64,000 nt of DNA from Flavobacterium galactosidilyticum (GCF_020911945.1 NZ_CP087135.1:2654001-2718000), one strand, 5' to 3'; numbered from the stretch's first letter, positions 37,522 through 46,446 are shown. Made by a program: numbers and translations. The notes: generated by a model not told the origin, from the letters alone.

Positions 37522-38570
37522 GTGTAAAAATCAAAACGGTAGCCAAACAACTACCTCAATATTCCAGAAATACCAACGAGATAGTTCCTTTTCTCGATTC
37601 ATGGCTAGTGGGACAAGACGATCGATTTATTAGGAAAGTAAAAAAGATTTTCGAGGGTGCTTTAGTCGATAAGCGATATTCGATAATGGATCCAATCGAA
37701 GTTTTTACAAAAACTTCTTTTGAGGAAAGAAATGATATTTATGTCCGTGAAGTAATTGATTTGGGCGAAAAAGTACTAGAAAAAGCATTAGTAAAAGCTA
37801 GTTGGAATCCTGAAGATTTAGATTATATCATAACTGTGAGTTGTACGGGAATCATGATTCCTTCTTTAGATGCTTATTTAATCAATAAATTGAAATTACG
37901 TAAGGATATTGTTCGGCTTCCTGTGACAGAAATGGGTTGTGCGGCAGGAATCTCCGGAATTATATATGCTAAAAACTTCTTAAAAGCTAATCCTGGGAAA
38001 CGTGCTGCTGTTATTGCTGTCGAAAGCCCTACTGCAACCTTTCAATTAGATGATTTTTCTATGGCAAATATTGTAAGTGCAGCTATTTTTGGAGATGGAG
38101 CAGCTTGCGTTTTACTTTCGTCTCATGAGGACGATGAAGGTCCAGAAATCGTGGCAGAAGAGATGTACCATTTCTACGATAATATTGATATGATGGGATT
38201 TAAATTGACTAATTCCGGTTTACAAATGGTTTTAGACATTGAGGTTCCTGAAACTATTTCGTCGCATTTTCCAGACATTATTAATCCATTTTTAGAAAAG
38301 AATAAATTAGATATTACCCAAATTGATCACTTAATTTTTCATCCCGGAGGTAAAAAAATTGTCCAGACCGTAGAAGGACTATTCTTAGATATGGGAAAAA
38401 ATATAAATGATACCAAAGAAGTGCTGCGCTTGTACGGAAATATGTCTAGTGCAACGGTTTTATATGTTTTAGAACGAATTATGGATGACAATCCGAAAAA
38501 GGGTACTAAAGGATTAATGCTCAGTTTTGGACCAGGATTCTCAGCACAAAGAGTGTTGTTGCAGTTTTAG
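37518..38570 (+). CDS. Type III polyketide synthase (chalcone/stilbene synthase family)
   Basis: Homodimeric condensing enzyme that extends an acyl starter with malonyl-CoA and cyclises it. From the ATG at 37518 it has 350 residues. The catalytic triad is complete: Cys141 in TEMGCAAGI, His275 in LIFHPGGKKI and Asn308 in YGNMSSATVLYVL; the C-terminal signature SFGPGFSAQR is present. The HPGGKKI and GNMSSA forms separate it from FabH (HQAN, GNTSAA). A long-chain starter leading to an alkylresorcinol or alkylpyrone is the usual outcome for bacterial members beside a methyltransferase and flavoprotein, but this is inference. Confidence 0.92.
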   Translation: MSVKIKTVAKQLPQYSRNTNEIVPFLDSWLVGQDDRFIRKVKKIFEGALVDKRYSIMDPIEVFTKTSFEERNDIYVREVIDLGEKVLEKALVKASWNPEDLDYIITVSCTGIMIPSLDAYLINKLKLRKDIVRLPVTEMGCAAGISGIIYAKNFLKANPGKRAAVIAVESPTATFQLDDFSMANIVSAAIFGDGAACVLLSSHEDDEGPEIVAEEMYHFYDNIDMMGFKLTNSGLQMVLDIEVPETISSHFPDIINPFLEKNKLDITQIDHLIFHPGGKKIVQTVEGLFLDMGKNINDTKEVLRLYGNMSSATVLYVLERIMDDNPKKGTKGLMLSFGPGFSAQRVLLQF

Positions 38571-38580
38571 AACGTTTAAC

Positions 38581-38793
38581 CGCAGATGCGCTGATTTTTT
38601 TTAAAATTTAAAACAGAAACATATGCCTGATATTAATTTAAACTACAAGAATCGTAGATCTTGTAATGTTTAAAGGGCGAAATAGCTTCTTGAAATATTG
38701 CTTTGAATTAAATTGAACTTTACATTTTTTTTTAAAGGTTTCAAAAGCTTCTAATGAAACATCTAATATAAAATTAAAATTTGCGCATCTGCG
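38581..38793. repeat. Non-coding segment with 11-bp terminal inverted repeats
   Basis: CGCAGATGCGC at 38581-38591 recurs inverted at 38783-38793, each followed inward by AT-rich sequence of similar pattern. Inside is a smaller hairpin (TACAAGA at 38644-38650 with TCTTGTA at 38659-38665) and no ORF. Sequence of this type is, from memory, common between genes in Flavobacterium. It interrupts an otherwise tightly packed cluster between the PKS and the dehydratase. Confidence 0.55.
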
Positions 38794-38813
38794 CTATACA
38801 AACTATTTACAAT

Positions 38814-39242
38814 ATGAAGTTTCAAGAAATTATATCTAGGTTACCGTATTCAAAACCATTTTTGTTTGTAGATGAAATCATTCATATTGATGAAAACAGA
38901 GTGGAAGGCACTTATACATTTGACGAGAATTTAGATTTTTACAAAGGACATTTTAAAGATAATCCAATTACGCCAGGTGTAATTTTAACAGAGACAATGG
39001 CACAAATAGGACTGGTTTGTTTGGGTGTTTTTTTATTGAATGATAACTTTAGAACCAAATCTTCAATAGCTTTAACATCAACAGATATGGAGTTTTTAAA
39101 AGCAGTTTATCCAAAAGAAAAAGTAACTGTTATTTCAGAGAAAATTTATTTTAGATTTGGAAAATTAAAATGCAAAGTTATCATGAAAAATGAAAAAGAA
39201 GAGGTGGTTTGTTCAGGAACAATTGCCGGAATGATAGTATAG
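38814..39242 (+). CDS. 3-hydroxyacyl-ACP dehydratase, FabZ-like hotdog protein
   Basis: 142 residues from the ATG at 38814 (MKFQEIISRLPYSKPFLF). The single hotdog domain has FYKGHFKDNPITPGVILTE: the catalytic His in GHF and the Glu in LTETMAQ, as in FabZ/FabA. It would dehydrate 3-hydroxyacyl chains on an acyl carrier protein. It is not the housekeeping fabZ (usually fused to lpxC in Bacteroidota) but a cluster-specific copy. An upstream TTG (38781) also opens the frame but lies in the repeat. Confidence 0.85.
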   Translation: MKFQEIISRLPYSKPFLFVDEIIHIDENRVEGTYTFDENLDFYKGHFKDNPITPGVILTETMAQIGLVCLGVFLLNDNFRTKSSIALTSTDMEFLKAVYPKEKVTVISEKIYFRFGKLKCKVIMKNEKEEVVCSGTIAGMIV

Positions 39243-39311
39243 ATTGTCTACATTGACATTGCGTTACTATTACCATTGAAATTTTAGTTCTCATTAAAAT
39301 TGAATTTATAA

Positions 39312-40586
39312 ATGAATAGAAGAGTAGTAATAACAGGACTTGGAATTGTAGCACCCAATGGAATAGGGCTTGATGCCTTTACACATTCGATTAAAAATGG
39401 TATTTCAGGAATTAAACACGATGCGGAACTAGAAAGACTTCAGTTTTCATGTCAGATTTCAGGAAAGCCAGAGATTTCTACTGAATTATCACTAAATTAT
39501 TTCTCAGAGTTAGAACTTCGAAATTTCAATTCGACCGGTATTTTATATGGTGTTATAGCGGGAATGGATGCTTGGAAAGATGCGGGATTACCAATTGAAA
39601 ACAATGAAGAACCTGATTGGGACAGCGGGACAATTTTTGGAACAGGAACTTCGGGTATTGAAAAATTTAGAGAAAGTATTTATAAGATCGATGATTTTCA
39701 AACTAGACGCTTAGGAAGTACTGCTGTGGCTCAAACTATGAATAGTGGTGTAAGTGCTTATCTTGGCGGTAAACTAGGCTTAGGGAATCAAGTTACAACT
39801 AATTCGTCAGCTTGTACAACAGGTACCGAAAGTATTTTGATGGCTTATGAACGGATTAAATCTGGTCAAGCTAAACGAGTTTTAGCAGGAAGCACAAGCG
39901 ATTCCGGCCCTTATATTTGGGGTGGATTTGATGCAATGCGTGTCTGTACTTTTAAACATAATGATTCTCCAGAGCAAGGCTCGAGACCAATGAGTGCTTC
40001 TGCATCTGGATTTGTTCCCGGGAGTGGAGCAGGAGCGATGCTTATTGAAGATCTAGACACAGCTTTAGCTCGTGGAGCGAGAATTTACGCTGAAATTTTA
40101 GGAGGAAATATAAATTCAGGCGGACAAAGAGGTTTAGGAACCATGACGGCACCAAATCCAATTGCAGTACAAAAATGTATAAAGGATGCTGTGGCAAATG
40201 CTGGAATTCATGCCAATGAAATAGATTCTATTAACGGACATTTGACGGCCACAGCCAAAGATAGTTTAGAAGTTCAGAATTGGAGGGAAGCATTAGGACG
40301 AAATGGTACGGATTTCCCTTATATCAATTCGCTCAAATCAATGGTAGGACATTGTTTGTCTGGCGCTGGAAGTATAGAAAGCGTCGCTTCAGTATTGCAA
40401 TTGCATCATGGATTTATTTTTCCCAATAGCAATTGCAATGATCTTCATCCAGAAATTACTGCCGCGATCGCCGAAGCAAAGATTCCAAGAAAAATAATAG
40501 AAAAAGATATAAAAATTGTTGCGAAAGCTAGTTTTGGTTTTGGTGATGTAAATGGCTGCTTAATTTTTAAAAAATTTGAAAAATAA
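39312..40586 (+). CDS. Beta-ketoacyl-ACP synthase, FabF-like, divergent
   Basis: 424 residues of the thiolase fold. The Cys-His-His triad of decarboxylating ketosynthases is present: Cys168 in TNSSACTTGTES, His310 in INGHLTATAKD and His347 in KSMVGHCLSGAGS. The second motif departs from the usual AHGTST: Gly precedes the His and the next residues are LTAT. This suggests a specialised rather than housekeeping enzyme. With the ACP, dehydratase and PPTase it could build or elongate the starter chain used by the type III PKS. No ketoreductase gene is present in the cluster. Confidence 0.88.
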   Translation: MNRRVVITGLGIVAPNGIGLDAFTHSIKNGISGIKHDAELERLQFSCQISGKPEISTELSLNYFSELELRNFNSTGILYGVIAGMDAWKDAGLPIENNEEPDWDSGTIFGTGTSGIEKFRESIYKIDDFQTRRLGSTAVAQTMNSGVSAYLGGKLGLGNQVTTNSSACTTGTESILMAYERIKSGQAKRVLAGSTSDSGPYIWGGFDAMRVCTFKHNDSPEQGSRPMSASASGFVPGSGAGAMLIEDLDTALARGARIYAEILGGNINSGGQRGLGTMTAPNPIAVQKCIKDAVANAGIHANEIDSINGHLTATAKDSLEVQNWREALGRNGTDFPYINSLKSMVGHCLSGAGSIESVASVLQLHHGFIFPNSNCNDLHPEITAAIAEAKIPRKIIEKDIKIVAKASFGFGDVNGCLIFKKFEK

Positions 40587-40654
40587 ATAAAGTAAGAGGT
40601 ACTGCATAATTTAAAAATAAATACTTTACTTTAGTGAAAAATCAGCGAACTACG

Positions 40655-40909
40655 ATGCAAAAAGAAGAAATAATCGAGCAATTAAAAGCAATTGTTAAGC
40701 CTTACATTCAAAATCAAGCAGCATTTGATTCGCTTACTGAAAATACGGATTTCATAAATGATCTAAAAATAAATTCAGCAAACCTTGTGGATGTCATTTT
40801 AGATATTGAAGAAAAATACAATATTGTCATCGATAACGATTCAATGGAACGAATGGTAAACGTAAAAGCCGCCATCGAAATTATTGAATCTACACTTTCT
40901 GAAAGATAG
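40655..40909 (+). CDS. Acyl carrier protein, cluster-specific
   Basis: 84 residues from the ATG at 40655 (a GTG at 40634 would add seven). The four-helix ACP pattern is clear: TDFINDLKINSANLVDVILD, then IEEKYNIVIDNDSMERM and a terminal helix. The phosphopantetheine attachment site is Ser41 in KINSANL, where NSA replaces the usual DSL; this variant occurs in some secondary-metabolite carriers. The PPTase gene follows 58 bases downstream. Confidence 0.88.
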   Translation: MQKEEIIEQLKAIVKPYIQNQAAFDSLTENTDFINDLKINSANLVDVILDIEEKYNIVIDNDSMERMVNVKAAIEIIESTLSER

Positions 40910-40967
40910 AATGCTTTAACTCGAAGCATTCTTAAAATTCGTTCTCTTTTCAAATAAAGATTACCTA

Positions 40968-41474
40968 ATGATAGGAAATGACATTGTAGATTTGGCTTTG
41001 GCCAAAAAAGAAAACAACTGCCAACGTAAAGGGTTTTTAGATAAAATTTTTACTCAAAATGAGCAATTGCTCATTAAAAATGCCGTTGATCCTGAGTTGA
41101 TGGTATGGAATTTATGGACACGAAAAGAAGCAGCTTATAAAATCTACAATCGGGAAACGAACATTCGGGCATACATACCATTGAAATTAGAATGTGTTTG
41201 GGAAAGTGAGGCAATGGGAACTGTTTGCTGCAATGGATTCAGTTTTTATACTATTACAAAAATTTCTCAAGAATGTATTTATACCATTGCGGTTAGTCAA
41301 AAAGAATATTTCCATCAGATTACTACTATCACCTTAGAAACTAAAATCAGCAAAATAAATGGTATACCTTCTATAATTGAAGAATCTACTTTAGTTTCAC
41401 ATCCAGTCTCTATAACGCATCACGGCCGTTTTTGGGAAGGAATTACATTATTCAACCCAACTATGCAACCTTAA
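40968..41474 (+). CDS. 4'-phosphopantetheinyl transferase
   Basis: 168 residues, short Sfp/AcpS superfamily form: MIGNDIVDLALAKK at the start gives the first magnesium-binding Asp, and LWTRKEAAYKIYNRE near residue 50 gives the WxxKEAxxK motif. It would load phosphopantetheine onto the neighbouring ACP. It is the last gene of the cluster, ending 8 bases before the stop of the convergent exonuclease-like gene. Confidence 0.88.
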   Translation: MIGNDIVDLALAKKENNCQRKGFLDKIFTQNEQLLIKNAVDPELMVWNLWTRKEAAYKIYNRETNIRAYIPLKLECVWESEAMGTVCCNGFSFYTITKISQECIYTIAVSQKEYFHQITTITLETKISKINGIPSIIEESTLVSHPVSITHHGRFWEGITLFNPTMQP

Positions 41475-41481
41475 ATTAAAT

Positions 41482-42078
41482 CTATTTTAATCCCAATCTC
41501 GATTTTAATTTTAAAAATAATAAAGCGGTTTTATAAGCATCTTCAGCGGCTGAATTTCGGTCACTAAGAGGTACATTATAGATTTTAGAAAGCTCATCTA
41601 GTGAAAATTGTTTATCGTTAATATCTAGTAATTTTCGATGCATAACATCAATATCTAAAGCCTCATTTTTCAGACGTCCACATTCCATTCGCTCTAACGC
41701 TTGATTGATTATTTCAACATCAAAATCAATGTGGTGCCCCACTATAACCGAGTTACCTATAAATTCAATTAAGGATTGCATCGCCTCTGGTTCTGCTAAT
41801 TTCTTCATTTTGCTCTCTACCATAAATTCATTCAAAAGGCCATTGTCATGAAAAAATTTATACTGTAATAAGGTTGTTTCGAAGCTATCTCCGATTAGAA
41901 TGCTATCATTAACTACAGCAAAAGCCCCTATTGATAGAATTACGTCTTTCGTAGGGCTTAATCCCGATGTTTCGGTAGATAAAACTACAAAACGAGATGA
42001 TTTTTCATCAAATTTAGAAATGTAACTTTTCCAAAATTCTGGATACTCTTTATTAATATTTTTTAGCCAGTCTAACAT
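41482..42078 (-). CDS. DnaQ-fold 3'-5' exonuclease-like protein with altered active site
   Basis: 198 residues with the DEDDh exonuclease fold. Motif I normally reads DTETTG; here it is LSTETSG, with Ser34 in place of the first metal-binding Asp and Glu36 kept. Motif II GHHIDFD keeps its Asp. Motif III reads DRNSAAEDA: Asn175 replaces the catalytic His, while Asp180 is kept. Loss of both residues suggests it is not an active nuclease. It follows the DUF294/CBS gene by two bases, the usual partnership in Bacteroidota. Confidence 0.82.
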   Translation of the reverse strand: MLDWLKNINKEYPEFWKSYISKFDEKSSRFVVLSTETSGLSPTKDVILSIGAFAVVNDSILIGDSFETTLLQYKFFHDNGLLNEFMVESKMKKLAEPEAMQSLIEFIGNSVIVGHHIDFDVEIINQALERMECGRLKNEALDIDVMHRKLLDINDKQFSLDELSKIYNVPLSDRNSAAEDAYKTALLFLKLKSRLGLK

Positions 42079-42080
42079 AA

Positions 42081-43997
42081 TTATGAAAAATGTGTAAGTT
42101 GAAATTTACTCTTTATTAATTCTTCTAATTCTCTCATAGGAGCTAATGCATTTTTCAGTTTTTCACGATCAATCTTAGATAATTCTTCTAAATTTATAAA
42201 TTGACCTGAATTATCATTCTTTAAACCTTCTAATGTTCTGAATTTCGATAGTGTCAGGAATGCTTCTGCACAATTAAGATATATTTCAGAATGTTTAGAA
42301 TCTGTAATAGCAAATTGTCTAAATCGCTGATAGGTGTTATTTATTCCTCGAATTTCAAAATATAGAGCAAAAAGACGTGCGCCATCAATTAGTGGCATTA
42401 AGGCACGCGTTTTTATATCAAATTTATTCTTATTAGGACCTTCATCTTCAACATTAAAATTTTTGAAAAAACTTAATGGGGAATTTTTTCTCAGCGCATC
42501 ATTTCCTAAATAATCAAAGAACAAAGTATTGTTTTTTGCATTTTTAAAAATAACATCTCCAATGGTGTCCTCAATCTTTTGTTCACCAAAAGCAATCTCA
42601 TAGTCAAAGAAAATACTGCTTAAATCACTACTGTTTTCACCTGGAGTATTCATCCAATTATCGTACTGTTTTATCCAATCAGTCAGTGATTTACACCAAA
42701 TAATACTACTTCCCATGTGACCATTAGGACACAACTCATAACCAATCTTTTCGAGCGTTGTCGTTGTCCTTTTTCCTAACTTTAAGAAGTAATCTTTTAC
42801 GTCCCGATATTTTTCTGCAGATACATCTTCAAAAATTAAAATACTATCTTGATCGGTTAACAAAAGCTGTTCTTTCCGACCTTGACTACCAATACTCAAC
42901 CAAGCAAAACGGGCAGGAGGTGAGCCTAAATCTAAAATTGATAATTCGACTGATCGTTTTATAATGGCCAAATTAATTTCACTAGCAATATTAAAAATAT
43001 GAGAAATAGGAATATTTTTAGTAATTGAAGTCTGAATCAAATCGGTTAAGCGTTCCCGAATTTGCTTTAGTTCTTTAGGTGATTGGCAACGTTTAATTTC
43101 TTTTATTAAAACACCTGGATTATTAGCTTGAGCAATAATCATATCATGCTCACTGATAATTCCTTTTAAATTAGATTTATCAGTTCCATCAACAGTCACA
43201 CATAAATGAGTCACATTATGTTTAAGCATCAGCAACTGCGCTTCAGCTAAAGATACATTTTCCATTACAGTGATAACAGGTGAAGACATAATTTTATCTA
43301 CTGAAATTGTTATCGGATAACGACCAGTAGCAATTTTAGAGCGCATATCAGTATCAGTTATAATACCTATAGGAAAATTATTATTACATACTACAATACT
43401 ATTTTTCAGCGCTTCAGTCATTATTTGCGCAACATCTTGAACAATTGCGCTACTGCTAGTCTTAAGTGGCGAAGTATTATAAGACAACGATTGAAAATAT
43501 TGCATTTCTGATTTCTGTCCAGAATAATAAACATTATCAGATATCAGTTTGCCAATGAGATTCTCTTTGTCTTTAGGATTTCGAGTATTAACGGCAAAAC
43601 TTTCTAATAAATAATTTAAAACGTCAGCATTATTAGCAACAAAAGGTCGGAATGTAGCAATAGGTATAGCATAAACAATACTTTCCTCTCTCGCCTTAGC
43701 AGTCATCATATAATTATTCTTTGCGAAAAAAGGACGCAACCCAAAGATATCTCCGGCAGCACATTTGTTTAGCAACGTCTCTTCTGCATCTGAAATAATA
43801 GATAGATTCATAACACCAGAAGCAACAACGTAAAAACTATCATGCAGATTCTCGTTTACTTGGAATAAGAATTTATGTTTCTCCAGATTTACAACACGAA
43901 TATTAGATGCGATTTCAGATAATTCCTTAAAAGTCAAGTGATTGAATGGTGGATATTCCTTTAAAAAATCAGCAATATGTTCAGCAATAGTATTCAT
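42081..43997 (-). CDS. cNMP-binding/CBS/DUF294 nucleotidyltransferase-like regulatory protein
   Basis: 638 residues from the ATG at 43995-43997; the frame opens further upstream but that part is not family-like. Domains in order: a cyclic-nucleotide-binding domain (about 1-130; SFYVVASGVMNLS, AAGDIFGLRPFF), a pair of CBS domains (about 160-290; MSSPVITVMENVSLAEAQ), the DUF294 nucleotidyltransferase-like domain (LSIGSQGRKEQLLLTDQDS, containing the GS...DQD metal pattern) and a DUF294 C-terminal helical domain. Resembles PII-uridylyltransferase-type signalling proteins. In relatives it sits near acs and an acetate symporter, suggesting carbon or acetate control. Confidence 0.88.
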   Translation of the reverse strand: MNTIAEHIADFLKEYPPFNHLTFKELSEIASNIRVVNLEKHKFLFQVNENLHDSFYVVASGVMNLSIISDAEETLLNKCAAGDIFGLRPFFAKNNYMMTAKAREESIVYAIPIATFRPFVANNADVLNYLLESFAVNTRNPKDKENLIGKLISDNVYYSGQKSEMQYFQSLSYNTSPLKTSSSAIVQDVAQIMTEALKNSIVVCNNNFPIGIITDTDMRSKIATGRYPITISVDKIMSSPVITVMENVSLAEAQLLMLKHNVTHLCVTVDGTDKSNLKGIISEHDMIIAQANNPGVLIKEIKRCQSPKELKQIRERLTDLIQTSITKNIPISHIFNIASEINLAIIKRSVELSILDLGSPPARFAWLSIGSQGRKEQLLLTDQDSILIFEDVSAEKYRDVKDYFLKLGKRTTTTLEKIGYELCPNGHMGSSIIWCKSLTDWIKQYDNWMNTPGENSSDLSSIFFDYEIAFGEQKIEDTIGDVIFKNAKNNTLFFDYLGNDALRKNSPLSFFKNFNVEDEGPNKNKFDIKTRALMPLIDGARLFALYFEIRGINNTYQRFRQFAITDSKHSEIYLNCAEAFLTLSKFRTLEGLKNDNSGQFINLEELSKIDREKLKNALAPMRELEELIKSKFQLTHFS

Positions 43998-44181
43998 AGT
44001 ACACCGGATAAATATGTATGTTTTTGTAAAAATAACTAAATTTAAAATTATAACACAATCATTCGTGAAGCAAAACAAATTTATTATACAATGCATAATT
44101 TTTTCATAAAAAAAATATGATTTTTTTTGTTTAAAAAGAACTTAGATTACTTTTATTAAATAAACTAAAACATTTTAAATC

Positions 44182-44688
44182 ATGAAGTTAATTAGAAAAA
44201 TGCAGTTTTCGCTTATTGCGTTATTTATTGTAAATTTTGTTAGCGCGCAAGGCAAACCAGCGAGCAGTGCTGAAGTTGCTACTGGGAACATTAATGGTGC
44301 AACAATTACAGTTAAATACGGAAGTCCGTCAGTTAAAGCGAGACAAATTTGGGGAGCATTGGTTCCATTTAATCAAGTTTGGCGTGCTGGTGCAAACGAA
44401 GCAACAACCTTTGAAACAGATAAGGATTTGATGATTGAAGGTTCTAAATTACCAGCTGGGAAATATTCGTTTTTTGTTATTCCAAATGAAAAAGAATGCA
44501 CAGTAATTTTTAATAAAATAGCCAAGCAATGGGGTTCTGGAAAATACAATGAGAAAGAAGATCAGTTACGAGTTAAAGTAAAACCAGAAACTGCGAAGTC
44601 ATCAAGTGAAAAATTAGTTTATAGCATTGATAAAAATAAAGTAGTTCTGATTTGGGAGAAATGGAATATTCCATTGAAAGTGAAATAG
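44182..44688 (+). CDS. DUF2911 secreted protein
   Basis: 168 residues with a Sec signal peptide (cleavage near VSAQG, residue 24). The DUF2911 domain follows: ITVKYGSPSVKARQIWGALVP, VWRAGANEATTFETDKDLM and LPAGKYSFFVIP. It is a beta-rich periplasmic or surface domain of unknown function, common in Bacteroidota. Monocistronic, with a terminator at 44724-44753. Confidence 0.9.
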   Translation: MKLIRKMQFSLIALFIVNFVSAQGKPASSAEVATGNINGATITVKYGSPSVKARQIWGALVPFNQVWRAGANEATTFETDKDLMIEGSKLPAGKYSFFVIPNEKECTVIFNKIAKQWGSGKYNEKEDQLRVKVKPETAKSSSEKLVYSIDKNKVVLIWEKWNIPLKVK

Positions 44689-44723
44689 AGTTAGTGATTT
44701 AGTGTTAGATAGATTTTTTGTTT

Positions 44724-44753
44724 AAAGCATTACCGACAGGTGATGCTTTTTTT
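44724..44753 (+). terminator. Terminator of the DUF2911 gene
   Basis: AAAGCATTACC (44724-44734) pairs with GGTGATGCTTT (44739-44749), loop GACA, then T residues. One T-G pair. Confidence 0.85.
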
Positions 44754-44986
44754 GTTTTGCTAAAAATAGGTGTGAATTTAGATTTAGATAAATTCTATTT
44801 TACATAATATAAATTATAGTTCATTTATATCGTAGTATTATTGATCAGAAAAGTAATGTTTTTAGACATTAATTCCATAGCTTCAAATAATTTTGATATC
44901 GTCTTGTTGATCAAAAATTAAGAGAACTTTAATATTTTACATTTTCCTTTCAGAGGATTAGGTTTTCCTCCCTAGATTATTTCATC

Positions 44987-44994
44987 TACCTTTG
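44987..44994 (+). promoter_or_regulatory. Minus-7 element of the Bcr/CflA gene
   Basis: TACCTTTG, 22 bases before the TTG start at 45017. No TTG at standard distance upstream. Confidence 0.5.
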
Positions 44995-45016
44995 CAAATA
45001 ATTAAAAATACCCGTT

Positions 45017-46264
45017 TTGAACACAAATACTGCAATTACAAAGAAAAAATACATCAAATTAATATTAATTTTAGGTTGGTTAACTGCACTGGGACCATTT
45101 TCAATCGACATGTATTTGCCTGGTTTTGCAGGAATAGCTAAAGATTTAAATACTTCAGTTGCAAATGTTTCTATGACTTTGTCTAGTTACTTTATTGGAA
45201 TTTCTGCAGGACAACTATTATACGGACCTTTATTAGATCGTTTTGGAAGAAAAAGACCGCTATTTATAGGATTAATTGTTTACATATTAGCCTCATTGGG
45301 TTGTGTTTTCGTTACCGATATTGATACGTTTATCGGTTTACGATTTGTGCAAGCTGTTGGAAGTTGTGCAGCGACAGTAGCATCAGTATCTATGGTGCGT
45401 GATTTATTTCCAGTAAAAGATATTCCTAAAGTATTTTCGATGTTGATGCTTGTTGTTGGACTTTCGCCAATGTTAGCGCCTACAATTGGTGGTTATATAA
45501 CAGCTGATTACGGTTGGCACACTGTCTTTTTTATATTGATGTGTATGGGAATTGTTATTCTTATTGCATCACAAATTGTGTTGCCAAATACCTATTTACC
45601 TGATACTTCCATTTCATTAAAACCTAGACCGATTATTACTAATTTCATAAAGATCATCAAAGAGCCTCAGTTTTACACTTATGCGTTTGCCGGAGCAATA
45701 GCTTTTTCTGGATTATTTACTTATGTTGCGGCCTCACCTATCGTATTTATGGATATTTTTAAAGTCGATGCTAAAACGTACGGTTGGATTTTTGCTTTTA
45801 TGTCATTGAGTTTTATTAGTGCCAGCCAGGTAAATTCATTGTTGTTACGAAAATTTAAGAGCGAACAAATGATTTTTGGAGCTTTAATTTCTCAAACTTT
45901 TGTCGTAATTTTATTCCTAATTCTTTCCATTAATGATCTTTTAGGCTTATACGGAACTATTATAATGCTATTTTTATTCCTTGCCTGTCTGGGAATTTCA
46001 AATCCTAATACCGCTGGGCTTACCCTTGCTCCTTTCGCTCGAAACGCAGGAAGTGCCTCCGCTTTAATGGGTGCTATCCAATTAGGTTTGGGTGCTTTTG
46101 TATCCTTTGCAGTGGGTATTTTTGTAGATAATTCTGTTGTACCAATGGTAATAATAATGACTATTACAACGATTTTAGCTATGATAATTTTAATATTTGG
46201 TAGAAGGAATATAAAAAGAACGATTACTAATTCAACTGATGAAGAAATTGCAATCGCTCATTAA
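45017..46264 (+). CDS. Bcr/CflA-type MFS drug efflux transporter; TTG start
   Basis: 415 residues with 12 predicted helices. It has the Bcr/CflA N-terminal block LGPFSIDMYLPGF, and MFS motif A LLDRFGRKRPLFIG between helices 2 and 3. Proton-driven export of drugs or sulfonamide-like compounds is typical of the family. The only sensible start is TTG at 45017-45019; the next in-frame ATG falls inside the first membrane block. The minus-7 element 22 bases upstream fits this start. Confidence 0.9.
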   Translation: MNTNTAITKKKYIKLILILGWLTALGPFSIDMYLPGFAGIAKDLNTSVANVSMTLSSYFIGISAGQLLYGPLLDRFGRKRPLFIGLIVYILASLGCVFVTDIDTFIGLRFVQAVGSCAATVASVSMVRDLFPVKDIPKVFSMLMLVVGLSPMLAPTIGGYITADYGWHTVFFILMCMGIVILIASQIVLPNTYLPDTSISLKPRPIITNFIKIIKEPQFYTYAFAGAIAFSGLFTYVAASPIVFMDIFKVDAKTYGWIFAFMSLSFISASQVNSLLLRKFKSEQMIFGALISQTFVVILFLILSINDLLGLYGTIIMLFLFLACLGISNPNTAGLTLAPFARNAGSASALMGAIQLGLGAFVSFAVGIFVDNSVVPMVIIMTITTILAMIILIFGRRNIKRTITNSTDEEIAIAH

Positions 46265-46388
46265 TACTACAAATTTAATTACTTCTTTTATTTTCGTGCA
46301 TCGCTTCAAGTAAAGAAGGATATTATAATAATAAGCAGTTTAATAGCCAAATAAAATACCACATCCATTTTAGCGTAAAAAATAAAAA

Positions 46389-46426
46389 AAAACCATTCCT
46401 AAATTTTATAATTTAGGAATGGTTTT
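46389..46426 (-). terminator. Terminator of ndh
   Basis: A perfect 17-bp stem, 46389-46405 with 46410-46426, loop TTAT. On the minus strand it ends in a T tract. A decayed copy lies at about 54856-54893. Confidence 0.9.
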
Positions 46427-46446
46427 AAAATATAATCTAAGAAGAT

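Larger units (their letters stand above)
44689..45016. other. Intergenic interval with terminator and efflux-gene promoter
   Basis: Holds the DUF2911 terminator at 44724-44753 and the minus-7 element at 44987-44994. Between them I see no coding frame; two TTGATCA words (about 44839 and 44920) are the only repeat noted. Confidence 0.6.

Noticed and set aside
37518..38570. FabH (ketoacyl-ACP synthase III) as identity of the condensing enzyme
   Set aside because: FabH also has a Cys-His-Asn triad, but the HPGGKKI and GNMSSATVLYVL motifs and the SFGPGFSAQR end are those of type III polyketide synthases.
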